From contig JAEYOX010000049.1 of assembly GCA_023411265.1 (NCBI GenBank), positions 1-18,840 on the forward strand: DNA of 18,840 nt, in the 5' to 3' direction. Position 1 is the first letter of the stretch. The number at the start of each line of letters is the position of its first letter. Below are positions 8,228 through 16,200 of this stretch, piece after piece. This stretch comes from Bacteroidota bacterium (GTDB taxonomy: Bacteria > Bacteroidota > Bacteroidia > Flavobacteriales > Weeksellaceae). The position numbers and the translations under genes are program-made. Below the pieces are notes generated by a model that saw nothing but the letters and a program-made list of their open reading frames with translations, was not told where the DNA came from and ran no database searches.

Positions 8228-9231
8228 AACAAAATATTGACAATCCAGTCAACAAGGCTGGACTATTTACATTATCGCTACGTTGGGTTATCGGCTGGAC
8301 TTATTTTTCCGCTTTTTGGCGAAGGCTGATTCTAGACAACAAACTTATTCCTGAAGAAGCGGGTTATATAGGCGAAAAATTCAACCACTTTCTTCCCAAC
8401 GCATTGGGCATAAAACCGATTATTGAATATTTGGTATCCAATCCCGAAGCATTACAGATTTCAATGGTCATCTTTACGATTGTGGAAGCTATTGTGGGCT
8501 TGTTTATCATTCTGGGTTTGTTTACGAGGCTGATGAGCATTGGGGTGTTCTTCTTAGCGATGGGAATTCTTTTGGGCTCGGGTTGGCTCGGTACAACCTG
8601 TTTGGACGAATGGCAAATCGGAGTATTGGGTGTGGCAAGTGGTTTTGTCCTGTACCTGACGGGTAGCGGAGCTTATTCGGTGGATAATTATCTGATGAAT
8701 AAGTCCTATCGCTTTACCGACAAAAAGTGGTTTGCTTTTTTAGGTTCGGGGGAGCTTCCAATAAAAAATTTAGCTCCAAAAGTTCTAATCATGTCGGTGT
8801 TTATTTTTGGACTGACTTTGTTTACCAATCAGTATTTTCACGGTGGTGTATTTGGTACGCTACATAACAAATCCGTGAGGCCCAAAGTTGAAATTTCAAA
8901 TGTTCAGCAAAACGGCTCGCAACTTTCTTTTCAACTGTTCAGGGTAGAGGGTGCAGATGTTTACGGTTCGTTTTTGATTGGAATACAGATTTTAGACGAA
9001 AATAATCAGGTGGTTAAATCCATTGGTCAGGATGAGTTGGCTCAATTTCCAAAAGAAAAAATCGTCAATCACTATGTGGCAAAAATCAAATCAGGAAAAC
9101 ATAGTCTTATTTTACCGCTTGGCGCAAAAGCTGATATAACCATAGATTTGACAGGTGTTACACTCAAAGATAATTATGCTTTGAAACTGATTGACATCAG
9201 CGGAATTGAATGGACTGCTGAAATAAAATAA
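8224..9231 (+). CDS. DoxD-DoxA fusion, thiosulfate:quinone oxidoreductase-like membrane protein
   Basis: A 335-residue protein. The N-terminal half (1-200) is DoxD-like with helices near 14-32, 78-99, 102-118, 128-147 and 183-201, and signature stretches LRWVIGWTYFSAFWRR and GLFTRLMSIGVFFLAMGIL. The C-terminal half (about 200-335) is a soluble beta-rich DoxA-like domain (VRPKVEISNVQQNGSQLSFQ, then LILPLGAKADITIDLTGV) that would face outside. In archaeal thiosulfate:quinone oxidoreductase DoxD and DoxA are separate subunits; here they are one chain, a known arrangement in Bacteroidota. It probably passes electrons from thiosulfate or a related sulfur species to the quinone pool. Translation is coupled to the preceding gene by ATGA overlap at 8224-8227, and a terminator follows 17 bases after the stop. 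The substrate is unproven. Confidence 0.9.
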   Translation: MKQNIDNPVNKAGLFTLSLRWVIGWTYFSAFWRRLILDNKLIPEEAGYIGEKFNHFLPNALGIKPIIEYLVSNPEALQISMVIFTIVEAIVGLFIILGLFTRLMSIGVFFLAMGILLGSGWLGTTCLDEWQIGVLGVASGFVLYLTGSGAYSVDNYLMNKSYRFTDKKWFAFLGSGELPIKNLAPKVLIMSVFIFGLTLFTNQYFHGGVFGTLHNKSVRPKVEISNVQQNGSQLSFQLFRVEGADVYGSFLIGIQILDENNQVVKSIGQDELAQFPKEKIVNHYVAKIKSGKHSLILPLGAKADITIDLTGVTLKDNYALKLIDISGIEWTAEIK

Positions 9232-9247
9232 AATAATTTATGATTGA

Positions 9248-9275
9248 AAAGGCTATCGTGGTTTGATAGCCTTTT
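9248..9275 (+). terminator. Intrinsic terminator of the sulfur module
   Basis: Perfect inverted repeat AAAGGCTATC (9248-9257) and GATAGCCTTT (9265-9274) with a 7-base loop, followed by only a short T run (CTTTTACAT). It lies just after the DoxD-DoxA stop and probably ends that transcript. The weak T tract makes it less certain than the terminator at 9520. Confidence 0.75.
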
Positions 9276-9312
9276 ACATAATCCTTTAAATAGGTTTGCT
9301 CTTAAAAAAAGC

Positions 9313-9396
9313 ATGAGAAAAAAACTCGCTCAATCTGAACTTACAGAATTGGCTGAGAAAATAGTGAATATTTTTCGAGAGTTGAAAACACCATAG
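9313..9396 (+). CDS. Possible 27-residue peptide or gene remnant
   Basis: A short open frame, ATG at 9313 and TAG at 9394-9396, encoding 27 residues beginning MRKKLAQSELTELAEKIVNI. It is amphipathic and looks helical, more protein-like than random, but too short to assign. It lies between the sulfur-module terminator and the structured-RNA candidate, so it could be a small peptide, a leader or the N-terminal scrap of a lost gene. No ribosome-binding or promoter evidence supports it. Confidence 0.25.
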   Translation: MRKKLAQSELTELAEKIVNIFRELKTP

Positions 9397-9399
9397 TAC

Positions 9400-9545
9400 C
9401 TTGCACTCAATATAGAGGAGGGGTTTGGGCGGAAAAGTCCGCTGAGATAAACTCCTGTTGAAGGGAAGTACTATTCCGTCCGCAATGGGAATTACGTTAT
9501 TTGTTTTTTAGAGAATTTCAGAGGATGAGAAGTCCTCTTTTTTTT
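9400..9545 (+). ncRNA. Candidate structured small RNA ending in an intrinsic terminator
   Basis: No open frame explains 9400-9545, yet the sequence folds well. GGGGTTT (9418-9424) can pair with AAACTCC (9449-9455) around a hairpin whose arms are GCGGA and TCCGC; GGAA/TTCC forms a second hairpin around 9463-9476; and the segment ends in a strong terminator. A second TCCGC near 9478-9482 could compete for GCGGA, allowing two folds. Parts resemble a TPP riboswitch (GCTGAGAT, then TTGAA, then GGGAA at similar spacing), but the conserved P4/P5 residues are absent and the next gene is not a thiamine gene. It could be a small RNA, a leader attenuator or an unlisted riboswitch-like element. Exact 5' end is a guess. 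Confidence 0.35.
9520..9545 (+). terminator. Strong intrinsic terminator
   Basis: AGAGGA (9520-9525) and TCCTCT (9533-9538) form a perfect 6-base stem with a 7-base loop, followed by eight consecutive T (9538-9545). No protein gene ends just upstream, so it most likely ends a noncoding transcript. Confidence 0.8.
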
Positions 9546-9579
9546 GTGTAGTGATGACCTGACTAATTGAAAATTAGTG

Positions 9580-9737
9580 TAACTTTGGGAAAGAAGTGGT
9601 GGTGCCTCACATCATCTTTTGTGGTATGGAGAGTTGAGTATTGAAAATCCCAGCCGGCAGAAACATGGGTGGCCATACGAAAGTGGCAGTAAATTGAATA
9701 AAAGAAGTTGATCTACTAACAAAATAAAATTACAGTT
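9580..9737 (+). promoter_or_regulatory. Promoter element and folded leader of the SDR gene
   Basis: TAACTTTG at 9580-9587 matches the TAnnTTTG -7 element; the -33 position carries only a degenerate CTG (9559-9561). The implied leader of about 145 bases contains GTATGG (9624-9629) and CCATAC (9673-9678), which can close a stem around a smaller CCCA/TGGG pairing. The inner segment (9647-9672) resembles one at 16486-16512. No ORF of note lies in the leader. Confidence 0.4.
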
Positions 9738-10502
9738 ATGAAAAGATTGCAAAACAAAGTGGCCATCATTACAGGTGGTGCTATGGGCATGGGTGCTGCA
9801 ACAGCAGAGCTTTTTGCAAGGGAAGGTGCTCAAGTTGTCATTGCCGATTTTAACGAGGAAAAAGGGCAGGAACAAACCAACAAGATAAAAGCATCAGGAG
9901 GTGAATGCTCATTTGTAAAAACCGATGTTTCTAACTCGCAAGACGTACAGAATATGGTAAAATTTGCAGTGGATACATACGGGAGGCTGGATGTTGCACT
10001 CAATAATGCAGCCATTACCCCGGACGACAAACCGATCACCGAATTTGATGAGGCCTATTGGGACAGATTGATGTCTATAGATTTAAAAGGCGTAGCGCTG
10101 TGCATGAAATATGAATTACAGCAAATGCTGGCACAAGGAGGCGGAGGCTCCATCATCAACACCTCGTCTGTAAGCGGTATACGTCCGCAACCTGGCACTC
10201 CTGCATACATTGCTGCCAAACACGCCGTAATTGGTTTGACAAAAAGTGCAGCAATGGATTATTCACCGCATCAGATCAGAATCAATACCGTAGCACCCGG
10301 AGCTATTGACACCCCCATGCTGAGAGGTGCTTTAGAGCAATTCGGGTTAAACCCGGAAGCCTATGCCAAACAACTCAGTATGCTGGGAAGATTTGCCAAT
10401 GCTGATGAGGTTGCAAAGGCGCATCTATGGTTAGCTTCTGATGACTCATCCTATGTAACTGGTGCTGTAATAGCTGTAGATGGCGGTTATACAGCCATGT
10501 AA
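9738..10502 (+). CDS. Short-chain dehydrogenase/reductase (classical SDR)
   Basis: A 254-residue classical SDR with a Rossmann fold. The cofactor motif is TGGAMGMG (12-19), the structural motif NNAA is at 89-92, and the active site is Ser144 with Tyr157-x3-Lys161 (YIAAK). IADFN (35-39) ends the second beta strand with an acidic residue, which favours NAD(H) over NADP(H). The C-terminus DGGYTAM is typical. Known members oxidise or reduce alcohols, ketones or steroid-like substrates; the substrate here cannot be read. It is followed at 61 bases by a VOC-fold gene, which may be cotranscribed. Start ATG 9738 gives the standard N-terminus. All catalytic residues are intact. Confidence 0.93.
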   Translation: MKRLQNKVAIITGGAMGMGAATAELFAREGAQVVIADFNEEKGQEQTNKIKASGGECSFVKTDVSNSQDVQNMVKFAVDTYGRLDVALNNAAITPDDKPITEFDEAYWDRLMSIDLKGVALCMKYELQQMLAQGGGGSIINTSSVSGIRPQPGTPAYIAAKHAVIGLTKSAAMDYSPHQIRINTVAPGAIDTPMLRGALEQFGLNPEAYAKQLSMLGRFANADEVAKAHLWLASDDSSYVTGAVIAVDGGYTAM

Positions 10503-10563
10503 TATGACGATTCCATTTGAGCAACACCCACAGGTTGCAACTTAATAACAATTACAAAAAAAT

Positions 10564-11028
10564 ATGGCAGAACAAAAAGGACAATCCGACGAATCGGTGT
10601 CGCAACAAGACACCACACCGAAAGTGACAGGAATCGGGGGAGTTTTCTTTTTCTCGGAAAACCCTGAAAAGACAAAAGAATGGTACTCAGAAAATCTGGG
10701 ACTGGAAGTGAACCAGTGGGGTTCCAGTTTTGAATTTCGAAATGCACACAGACCAGACGAAATCAATTACTTGCAGTGGAGTCCGTTCAAACAGGGAAGT
10801 GACTATTTTTCACCTTCAAAAAAGGAATTTATGATCAACTATCGTGTTCAAAACATTGAAGGACTGGTGAGCAAACTCAAAAACAACGGCGTGACTATTC
10901 TTGACAACATTGAAACCTACGACTATGGCAAGTTTGTCCACATTATGGACGCGGAAGGAAACAAGATAGAGCTTTGGGAGCCTGTTGACAGCGTGTTTAC
11001 TGCCATGGGCGGCAAGACTACTAAATGA
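10564..11028 (+). CDS. VOC-fold (glyoxalase/bleomycin-resistance/dioxygenase superfamily) protein
   Basis: A 154-residue single VOC domain. After a polar N-terminal tail of about 20 residues come VTGIGGVFFFSENPEKTKEW and YSENLGLEV, the first beta-alpha-beta unit. The C-terminal unit ends HIMDAEGNKIELWEPVD, which supplies the usual metal-ligand Glu in IELWEP. The first-strand His common in glyoxalase I is replaced (GIGGVFF), so the metal site is probably altered and function cannot be assigned to glyoxalase, fosfomycin or bleomycin resistance. Found 61 bases after the SDR gene with no terminator between, it may share that transcript. Proteins of this type are frequent in accessory gene clusters. 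Confidence 0.88.
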   Translation: MAEQKGQSDESVSQQDTTPKVTGIGGVFFFSENPEKTKEWYSENLGLEVNQWGSSFEFRNAHRPDEINYLQWSPFKQGSDYFSPSKKEFMINYRVQNIEGLVSKLKNNGVTILDNIETYDYGKFVHIMDAEGNKIELWEPVDSVFTAMGGKTTK

Positions 11029-11368
11029 CAAGGACCGACAGAGAATAAATAAAGAAAAGAAAGCCAACCGCATAACAGCACCTGCCCAAACGGGGGGATT
11101 CGAGGGTTAAATTAAGCTTTTCCTTCTATTCATGCGCAGTGCGTTCGTGATGGTGTGTGCCCCGAATGGACAATCAGCGAAGCTAAAAAATACCCGAAAG
11201 TAATACTCTGCATCGTTGGCGGGCATGGTGAAACAACACCAGAATGGCAGTCAGCTTCTCTACTTCAAAGAAGCTCAATCATCAAATATTTATTTATTTT
11301 CAGTATTTATTTATTGTTTTTCAATAATTACTTATATATTTGCTGGCATCAATCAAATTCAAAATGCC
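11029..11368. promoter_or_regulatory. Gene-free stretch with a good promoter for the DUF2975/HTH pair
   Basis: About 340 bases without a supported gene. The first half is GC-richer and begins with a TAACAGC-type sequence (near 11074) and a G run, looking like degraded intergenic or mobile-element DNA. The second half is very AT-rich. TTG at 11314-11316, an 18-base spacer and TATATTTG at 11335-11342 make the best Bacteroidota-type promoter of the window, giving a leader of roughly 20 bases before ATG 11369. Confidence 0.55.
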
Positions 11369-11851
11369 ATGAATAATTTTTCAACAGTATTCCTCCGAAT
11401 GGTAATCGTCATCATGGGTCTTATCGTGATATCTTTGTGTGTATTTGCCTTTCCTCATATCGCAGAGGGTTATACTGCGGAATTTCCGCAGGAACCGAAA
11501 TCAGGTTATTGGGTGATGGCATCTCTTTATGCCGCTTCCGTACCCTTTTTTCTTGCCTTATATTTTGGATTAAAACTCCTCTCATATATTGACATGATTA
11601 AGGCTTTTTCTGAGGATTCAGTTCGTACCCTGCAAAAAATAGTGTATTGTGCTGTGGCGATGACCATCGCACTGATGATGTATATGCCGGCTGCCTTCCA
11701 TTTTGCTGAGATAGACGACGCGCCGGGGGTGATCGTTTTTGCTTTTGTGTTCGCCTGTGTGCCGTTGGTGGTAGCGGTTTTTGCCGCTGTTCTCAAGAAG
11801 CTTTTGCAAAATGCGATTGATTTTAAAAACGAAAACGATTTAACAGTGTAG
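11369..11851 (+). CDS. DUF2975 family membrane protein
   Basis: A 160-residue membrane protein with four likely helices at about 9-29, 47-70, 90-112 and 119-143, including VFLRMVIVIMGLIVISLCVF and VIVFAFVFACVPLVVAVFAA. The pattern, and the helix-turn-helix gene starting 3 bases after the stop, match the DUF2975 plus small Cro/CI-type pair seen in many Firmicutes and Bacteroidota (compare YoaS/YozG of Bacillus). Function is unknown; the membrane protein is thought to act with or be sensed by its regulator. ATG 11369 is chosen because a good promoter at 11314-11342 lies just upstream; the open frame extends to 11216, before that promoter. Confidence 0.8.
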   Translation: MNNFSTVFLRMVIVIMGLIVISLCVFAFPHIAEGYTAEFPQEPKSGYWVMASLYAASVPFFLALYFGLKLLSYIDMIKAFSEDSVRTLQKIVYCAVAMTIALMMYMPAAFHFAEIDDAPGVIVFAFVFACVPLVVAVFAAVLKKLLQNAIDFKNENDLTV

Positions 11852-11854
11852 GCT

Positions 11855-12082
11855 ATGGCAATTGTGGTAAATCTAGACGTAGTAATGGCTCAACGAAAAA
11901 TGTCACTTAATGAGCTTTCTGACAAAGTAGGACTGACTTTATCCAATCTTTCCATATTGAAAACCGGAAAAGCAAAAGCAATACGGTTCAGCACTTTGGA
12001 GGCAATTTGTAAAGTATTAGAATGCCAACCTGGTGATATTTTAGAGTTTGTGGATGATGAACCAACATCAACGACAGACTAA
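11855..12082 (+). CDS. Small Cro/CI-type helix-turn-helix regulator
   Basis: A 75-residue DNA-binding protein consisting of one XRE-type HTH domain: LDVVMAQRKMSLNELSDKVG then LTLSNLSILKTGKAKAIRFS and a C-terminal helix LEAICKVLECQPGDILEFVD. The segment LSDKVGLTLSNLSILKTGKA is the helix-turn-helix proper. This YozG-like subgroup usually pairs with a DUF2975 membrane protein, as here, with a 3-base gap suggesting translational coupling. It probably controls its own two-gene operon. The C-terminal ILEFVDDE is family-typical, so the protein is complete. Confidence 0.88.
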   Translation: MAIVVNLDVVMAQRKMSLNELSDKVGLTLSNLSILKTGKAKAIRFSTLEAICKVLECQPGDILEFVDDEPTSTTD

Positions 12083-12195
12083 CAGCGTGCAGGGGGCAAT
12101 CGCAGAGGACGTAGTACATCGAAGGTCGGTGCTTCTAATTCACTGCCGCATTTACTGGTCAACCATTATAGGACAATTTAAAACAACACACAGAA

Positions 12196-12630
12196 ATGAA
12201 ATTTACAGTAGAAACAGACATCAACCAACCGATTGACAAAGTCATCGAACTGTTCGACAATGCTGACAATATGAGCAAATGGATGGAAGGACTACAAAGT
12301 TTTGAGCATATCAGCGGAACACCCGGACAACCCGGAGCACAATCAAAACTGAAATTCAAAATGGGCAACCGGGAGGTAGAAATGACAGAAACCGTCACCG
12401 TCCGCAACTTTCCAGACGAGTTTTCGGGAATCTATGAAGCGCAGGGCGTTAACAACATTGTAAAAAATAAATTTGTCAAGATTTCGGAAGACAGGACCAG
12501 ATACATCACCGAAAACGAATTTCAATTTAAAGGCTTTATGAAAATACTGGGCTTTCTGATGCCGGGCGCCTTTAAAAAGCAATCCATAAAGTATCTGAAC
12601 GATTTTAAAACATTCGCTGAAAATTCATAA
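12196..12630 (+). CDS. SRPBCC (START/Bet v 1-fold) family protein
   Basis: A 144-residue protein with the helix-grip layout. It begins MKFTVETDINQPIDKVIELF followed by DNADNMSKWMEGLQ, the usual first strand and helix with the Trp of the cyclase/dehydrase-like group. A central beta sheet (KLKFKMGNREVEMTETVTV) and a long C-terminal helix (QSIKYLNDFKTFAEN) complete the fold. Members bind lipids, polyketides or other hydrophobic ligands; nothing specific can be assigned. It stands between the HTH gene and the NUDIX module and has no close partner. The ATG at 12196 gives the canonical start. Confidence 0.87.
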   Translation: MKFTVETDINQPIDKVIELFDNADNMSKWMEGLQSFEHISGTPGQPGAQSKLKFKMGNREVEMTETVTVRNFPDEFSGIYEAQGVNNIVKNKFVKISEDRTRYITENEFQFKGFMKILGFLMPGAFKKQSIKYLNDFKTFAENS

Positions 12631-12670
12631 GAGCTTAAGACTTACAGACCTGTTATATTCTTTGAAACCG

Positions 12671-12733
12671 GAAACTGGTGAGTAGTGACCCGTTCAGTTT
12701 CGACATTCCGCTCATCAGTTTCGTAGCGGAATG
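12671..12733. repeat. Nested inverted and direct repeats upstream of the NUDIX gene
   Basis: CATTCCGCT (12704-12712) and AGCGGAATG (12725-12733) form a perfect 9-base inverted repeat with a 12-base loop. TCAGTTTCG occurs twice, at 12694-12702 and 12715-12723, and GAAACTG at 12671-12677 can pair with either copy of CAGTTTC. No T run follows, so it is not an ordinary terminator. It could be an operator, a recombination-type folded site, or a remnant of older coding DNA: a 33-codon frame on the minus strand (12743 to 12642) is open across it. Confidence 0.5.
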
Positions 12734-12785
12734 GAAGGCGCATTGTTTGTTGTAGATATAGTTATCTTAATACGAAATGTTTGTC

Positions 12786-12793
12786 TATATTTG
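12786..12793 (+). promoter_or_regulatory. Predicted -7 promoter element of the NUDIX/helicase operon
   Basis: TATATTTG matches TAnnTTTG exactly, without a clear TTG at -33. Transcription would begin near 12798-12800, downstream of the TTG at 12781 that opens the longest reading frame. This favours ATG 12868 as the NUDIX start, with a leader of about 70 bases. Confidence 0.45.
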
Positions 12794-12867
12794 AGTTGTT
12801 AACACGATATTGTAGGCTAGTGTATGGCCTACTTTCAAAGGAGTTGATTGAAAACGACAATTATACC

Positions 12868-13254
12868 ATGGATAAAATAAGTGTAACATGTGCTATTATT
12901 ATTAAGAATAAAAAAGTACTAGTTGTTCAAAGAAGTGAAAGTATGAAACTCCCCTTAAAATGGGAATTTCCTGGTGGAAAAATAGAAAATGGCGAGAGTG
13001 AAGTAGAATGTATTGTTCGTGAAATAAAAGAAGAATTGAATTTGGATATAGCTGTTTTAAAAAAGCTCCATTCATCGGAGTTTGATTATCCAAACATTTC
13101 AATTGAACTAATTCCATTTATTGCGAAACAAATTGGTGGGCAAATTAGGCTTAGTGAGCATGCTGCTTTTAAATACATTGAAAAGGAGGAATTATTGGAC
13201 TTAGATTGGGCTGAAGCTGACATTCCAATTGTTAAAGAATATTTGAGCTTATGA
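12868..13254 (+). CDS. NUDIX hydrolase (MutT-like)
   Basis: A 128-residue NUDIX protein from ATG 12868. The Nudix box GKIENGESEVECIVREIKEE fits G-x5-E-x7-R-E-U-x-E-E, with the later consensus Gly replaced by Asn (ELNL). The opening MDKISVTCAIIIKNKKVLVV and the WEFPGG ahead of the box are typical of the MutT (8-oxo-dGTP diphosphatase) subgroup, which cleaves nucleoside triphosphates to monophosphates with Mg2+. The stop overlaps the helicase start (ATGA, 13251-13254), so the two are translationally coupled and probably work together. A role in cleaning nucleotides or hydrolysing a signal or modified nucleotide linked to the helicase/nuclease is inference. A longer frame opening at TTG 12781 is rejected because the predicted promoter lies inside it. 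Confidence 0.9.
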   Translation: MDKISVTCAIIIKNKKVLVVQRSESMKLPLKWEFPGGKIENGESEVECIVREIKEELNLDIAVLKKLHSSEFDYPNISIELIPFIAKQIGGQIRLSEHAAFKYIEKEELLDLDWAEADIPIVKEYLSL

Positions 13255-16200
13255 ATCAAGGAATTTATGAAGAACTAGTAACCCAATTGGTCTCAAACAA
13301 AATTAATGAGCTAAATAAAGATTCCTATTATCTCAACAAATCGAAGATTGACAAGGAAGAGGCCTCAATCATCATATCACGACATTTATCAAAAACAATC
13401 AAAGGCGCTCTTGATTTATTGAAAGGCGAACACCAAATTGAACATCAAATTGAAATTGCAAATAAAATCATTCAATTTTTAAAAGTTGAATTAAAAGATA
13501 ATGAATTTGATAGGGATTTAATTGAGAGTGAAGGTGAAATTTTAAAAGCAGTATTTTCCAAAATTGATGCACATTTTTCTGATTTAGATTTACATCTTAA
13601 GGAAATCACACCATATACAAGATTAACACACTCTGAACTTTTTACTGGAGGAAGTAATACAGGTCTTTCTTTAGAAAGTGAACTCAAAAAAGAAATTCTT
13701 TCCTCCAATAGAATTGATTTACTCGTTTCGTTTATCAAATTCAAGGGCATAATAATTTTGGAGCAAGAGCTTAAAGAATTTACCCAAAGAGGTGGTCAGT
13801 TGAGGATCATTACTACAACTTATATGGGAGCTTCTGACTATAAAGCCATTCAGCTCCTTTCAAAATTAGAAAACACACAAGTTAAAATTTCATACAATAC
13901 AGGAAACGAAAGACTTCACGCTAAAGCGTATTTGTTTTACAGAAACACAGGTTTTCATACTGGATATATTGGTTCTTCAAATTTTTCAAGGTCTGCATTA
14001 ACAGATGGACTCGAGTGGAATGTTAAAATAACTACGCAGGAAGTTAGCCATATCATTGACAAGTTTCAAAAAACCTTTGACTCCTATTGGCAAAGCGATG
14101 ATTTTGAAATATTTGACGATAACATTCATAAAGAAAAACTTATAGAATCATTAAACAAAGGTAAAATAAGCACAGTTGGAGCAACAAATCCTTCTGCTTT
14201 TTTTGATTTAAAACCATATCCATTTCAAAATGAAATTTTAGAAAAATTAGAAGTAGAAAGATCTGTTCACCATAGATACAGAAATCTTGTAGTAGCCGCA
14301 ACAGGAACAGGGAAAACTGTTATTTCTGCTTTTGATTACAAGAATTTTAAAAAAGAAAACAAATCAGCAAAACTTCTTTTTCTAGCCCATCGTAAAGAGA
14401 TTTTAGAGCACGCACTTTCTACATTTCAAGGGGTTTTGAGGGATAATAATTTTGGTGGGCTTTGGGTAGACGGTAAAGTTCCTACAAACTATGAATTTGT
14501 TTTTGCTTCTATACAAACCTTAAACAACAGACTTGAAAATCTGGACTTATCCAAAGAGTTTTTCGATTATATCATAATTGATGAATGTCACCATTTAACC
14601 GCTTCGTCATATAGAGGAATTATCAACTATTTCAACCCTAAAGTTTTATTAGGTTTAACTGCCACACCTGAAAGAATGGATGGTGGTGATATAAAAGAAG
14701 ATTTTCATCATAGAATTGCTGCTGAGATTCGCTTGCCAGAGGCATTAAACAGAAAATTATTGTGTCCGTTTCAATATTTTGGAGTTTCAGACAGCGTTGA
14801 TTTAACCAATGTTTATTGGGAAAGAGGCCGATACATTCCAAGTGAATTAAGCAATATTTATACAGGCAATGATAGACGTGTAGGCGAGATAATTTCTGCT
14901 CTTGATAAATACACTAAAGATTATCATGAAGTCAGAGCTCTTGGTTTTTGTGTAACTATTGAGCACGCAAAATTTATGGCAGAAAAATTCTCAATGGCAG
15001 GATTTAAAGCTGATTACTTAGTGAGTACAAATACTCAAAATAGAGATGCAGTAAGAACTAAGCTTCAGAAGAAAGAAATTAATTATTTGTTTGTAGTCGA
15101 TATTTTTAATGAAGGGGTCGACATTCCCGATATTGACACAGTTCTATTTTTAAGACCTACTGAAAGCTTGACCATTTTTTTGCAACAACTTGGGAGAGGC
15201 TTGAGATTAGCAGAAGACAAAGAATGCTTAACGGTTCTTGATTTTGTTGGAAATGCTAGACCTGAATATAATTTTGAGAATAAATTCAGAGCCTTAATAG
15301 GTAAAACTACTACACCTGTAAAAAAAGAGGTTGAAGATAACTTTCCTCATTTGCCGCTTGGCTGTTCTATCGTTTTAGAGAAAAAGGCAAAAGATATTAT
15401 ACTCAGCAATATCATTGCAGCAACTTCACTAAATCAAAATCAACTCATTCAAAAAATTCAAACATTTCAAAACCAAACAACCCTGCCATTGAATCTCAAG
15501 AACTTTGCGGAGTTTTATGATATTCCTTTACAACTGATTTATAAAAAGAATAGAAGTATTGGTTGGAAGCGGTTTTGCCAAATGGCTAATGTTTTGGATG
15601 ATTTTCCAACTGATAATGAATATCAAATATTGTCAGCAATTAAGAACAAGTGGCTTTCAACAGCATCAAGCAGCTATTTCAATTTTATTTTAAAACTCGC
15701 AAAGCAAGATTTTCAAATAAGGATTAGTGATTTATCGGAAGTTGAGCAATCTATGGCACTTATGCTCCATTACGATGTTTGGCAATCCGCCGGTGGCTTC
15801 AAATCTCTAGAAGATTCAATTAATCAAATTGGGAAAAATAAAGTTTTGGTTGATGAAATTATTGAACTTATGGAGATTTTGATTGATCAAATTAATTTTA
15901 AAGAAATCGACATCGACTTACCATACCAGCAACCACTGAAAGTACACGCACGTTATACACGAGATCAAATTCTTGCTGCTTTCGGAATGAATACATTTGA
16001 TAAAGTATCATCACACAGAATCGGAGTTGGTGTAGCTGAGAATAAGAACATTAATACTGAACTTTTATTCATCAATCTTATTAAATCAGAGGAAGATTTT
16101 TCACCAACCACTATGTATGATGACTATGCTATTAATGAACGCCTTTTTCATTGGCAAAGCCAAAATTCCGCCGGACCAGAAACACCTAAAGGAAAATCAT

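Noticed and set aside
9410..9490. A true TPP riboswitch
   Set aside because: GCTGAGAT and GGGAA fit in order and spacing, but the nearly invariant P4/P5 residues are absent and the downstream gene is an SDR, not a thiamine gene. Kept only as an unassigned structured RNA candidate.
11216..11368. Longer DUF2975 start at 11216
   Set aside because: A good promoter (11314-11342) lies inside this stretch, and the first predicted helix follows directly from ATG 11369.
11066..12195. Integron attC sites after the VOC and HTH genes
   Set aside because: Both gaps start with TAACAGC, and the first ends in GTTAAAT, which fits one attC core. The second lacks a matching 3' core, neither folds into the long imperfect palindrome of attC, and no integron integrase is seen.
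12781..12867. Longer NUDIX start at TTG 12781
   Set aside because: The predicted promoter TATATTTG (12786-12793) lies inside the extension, and the added residues do not resemble a NUDIX N-terminus.
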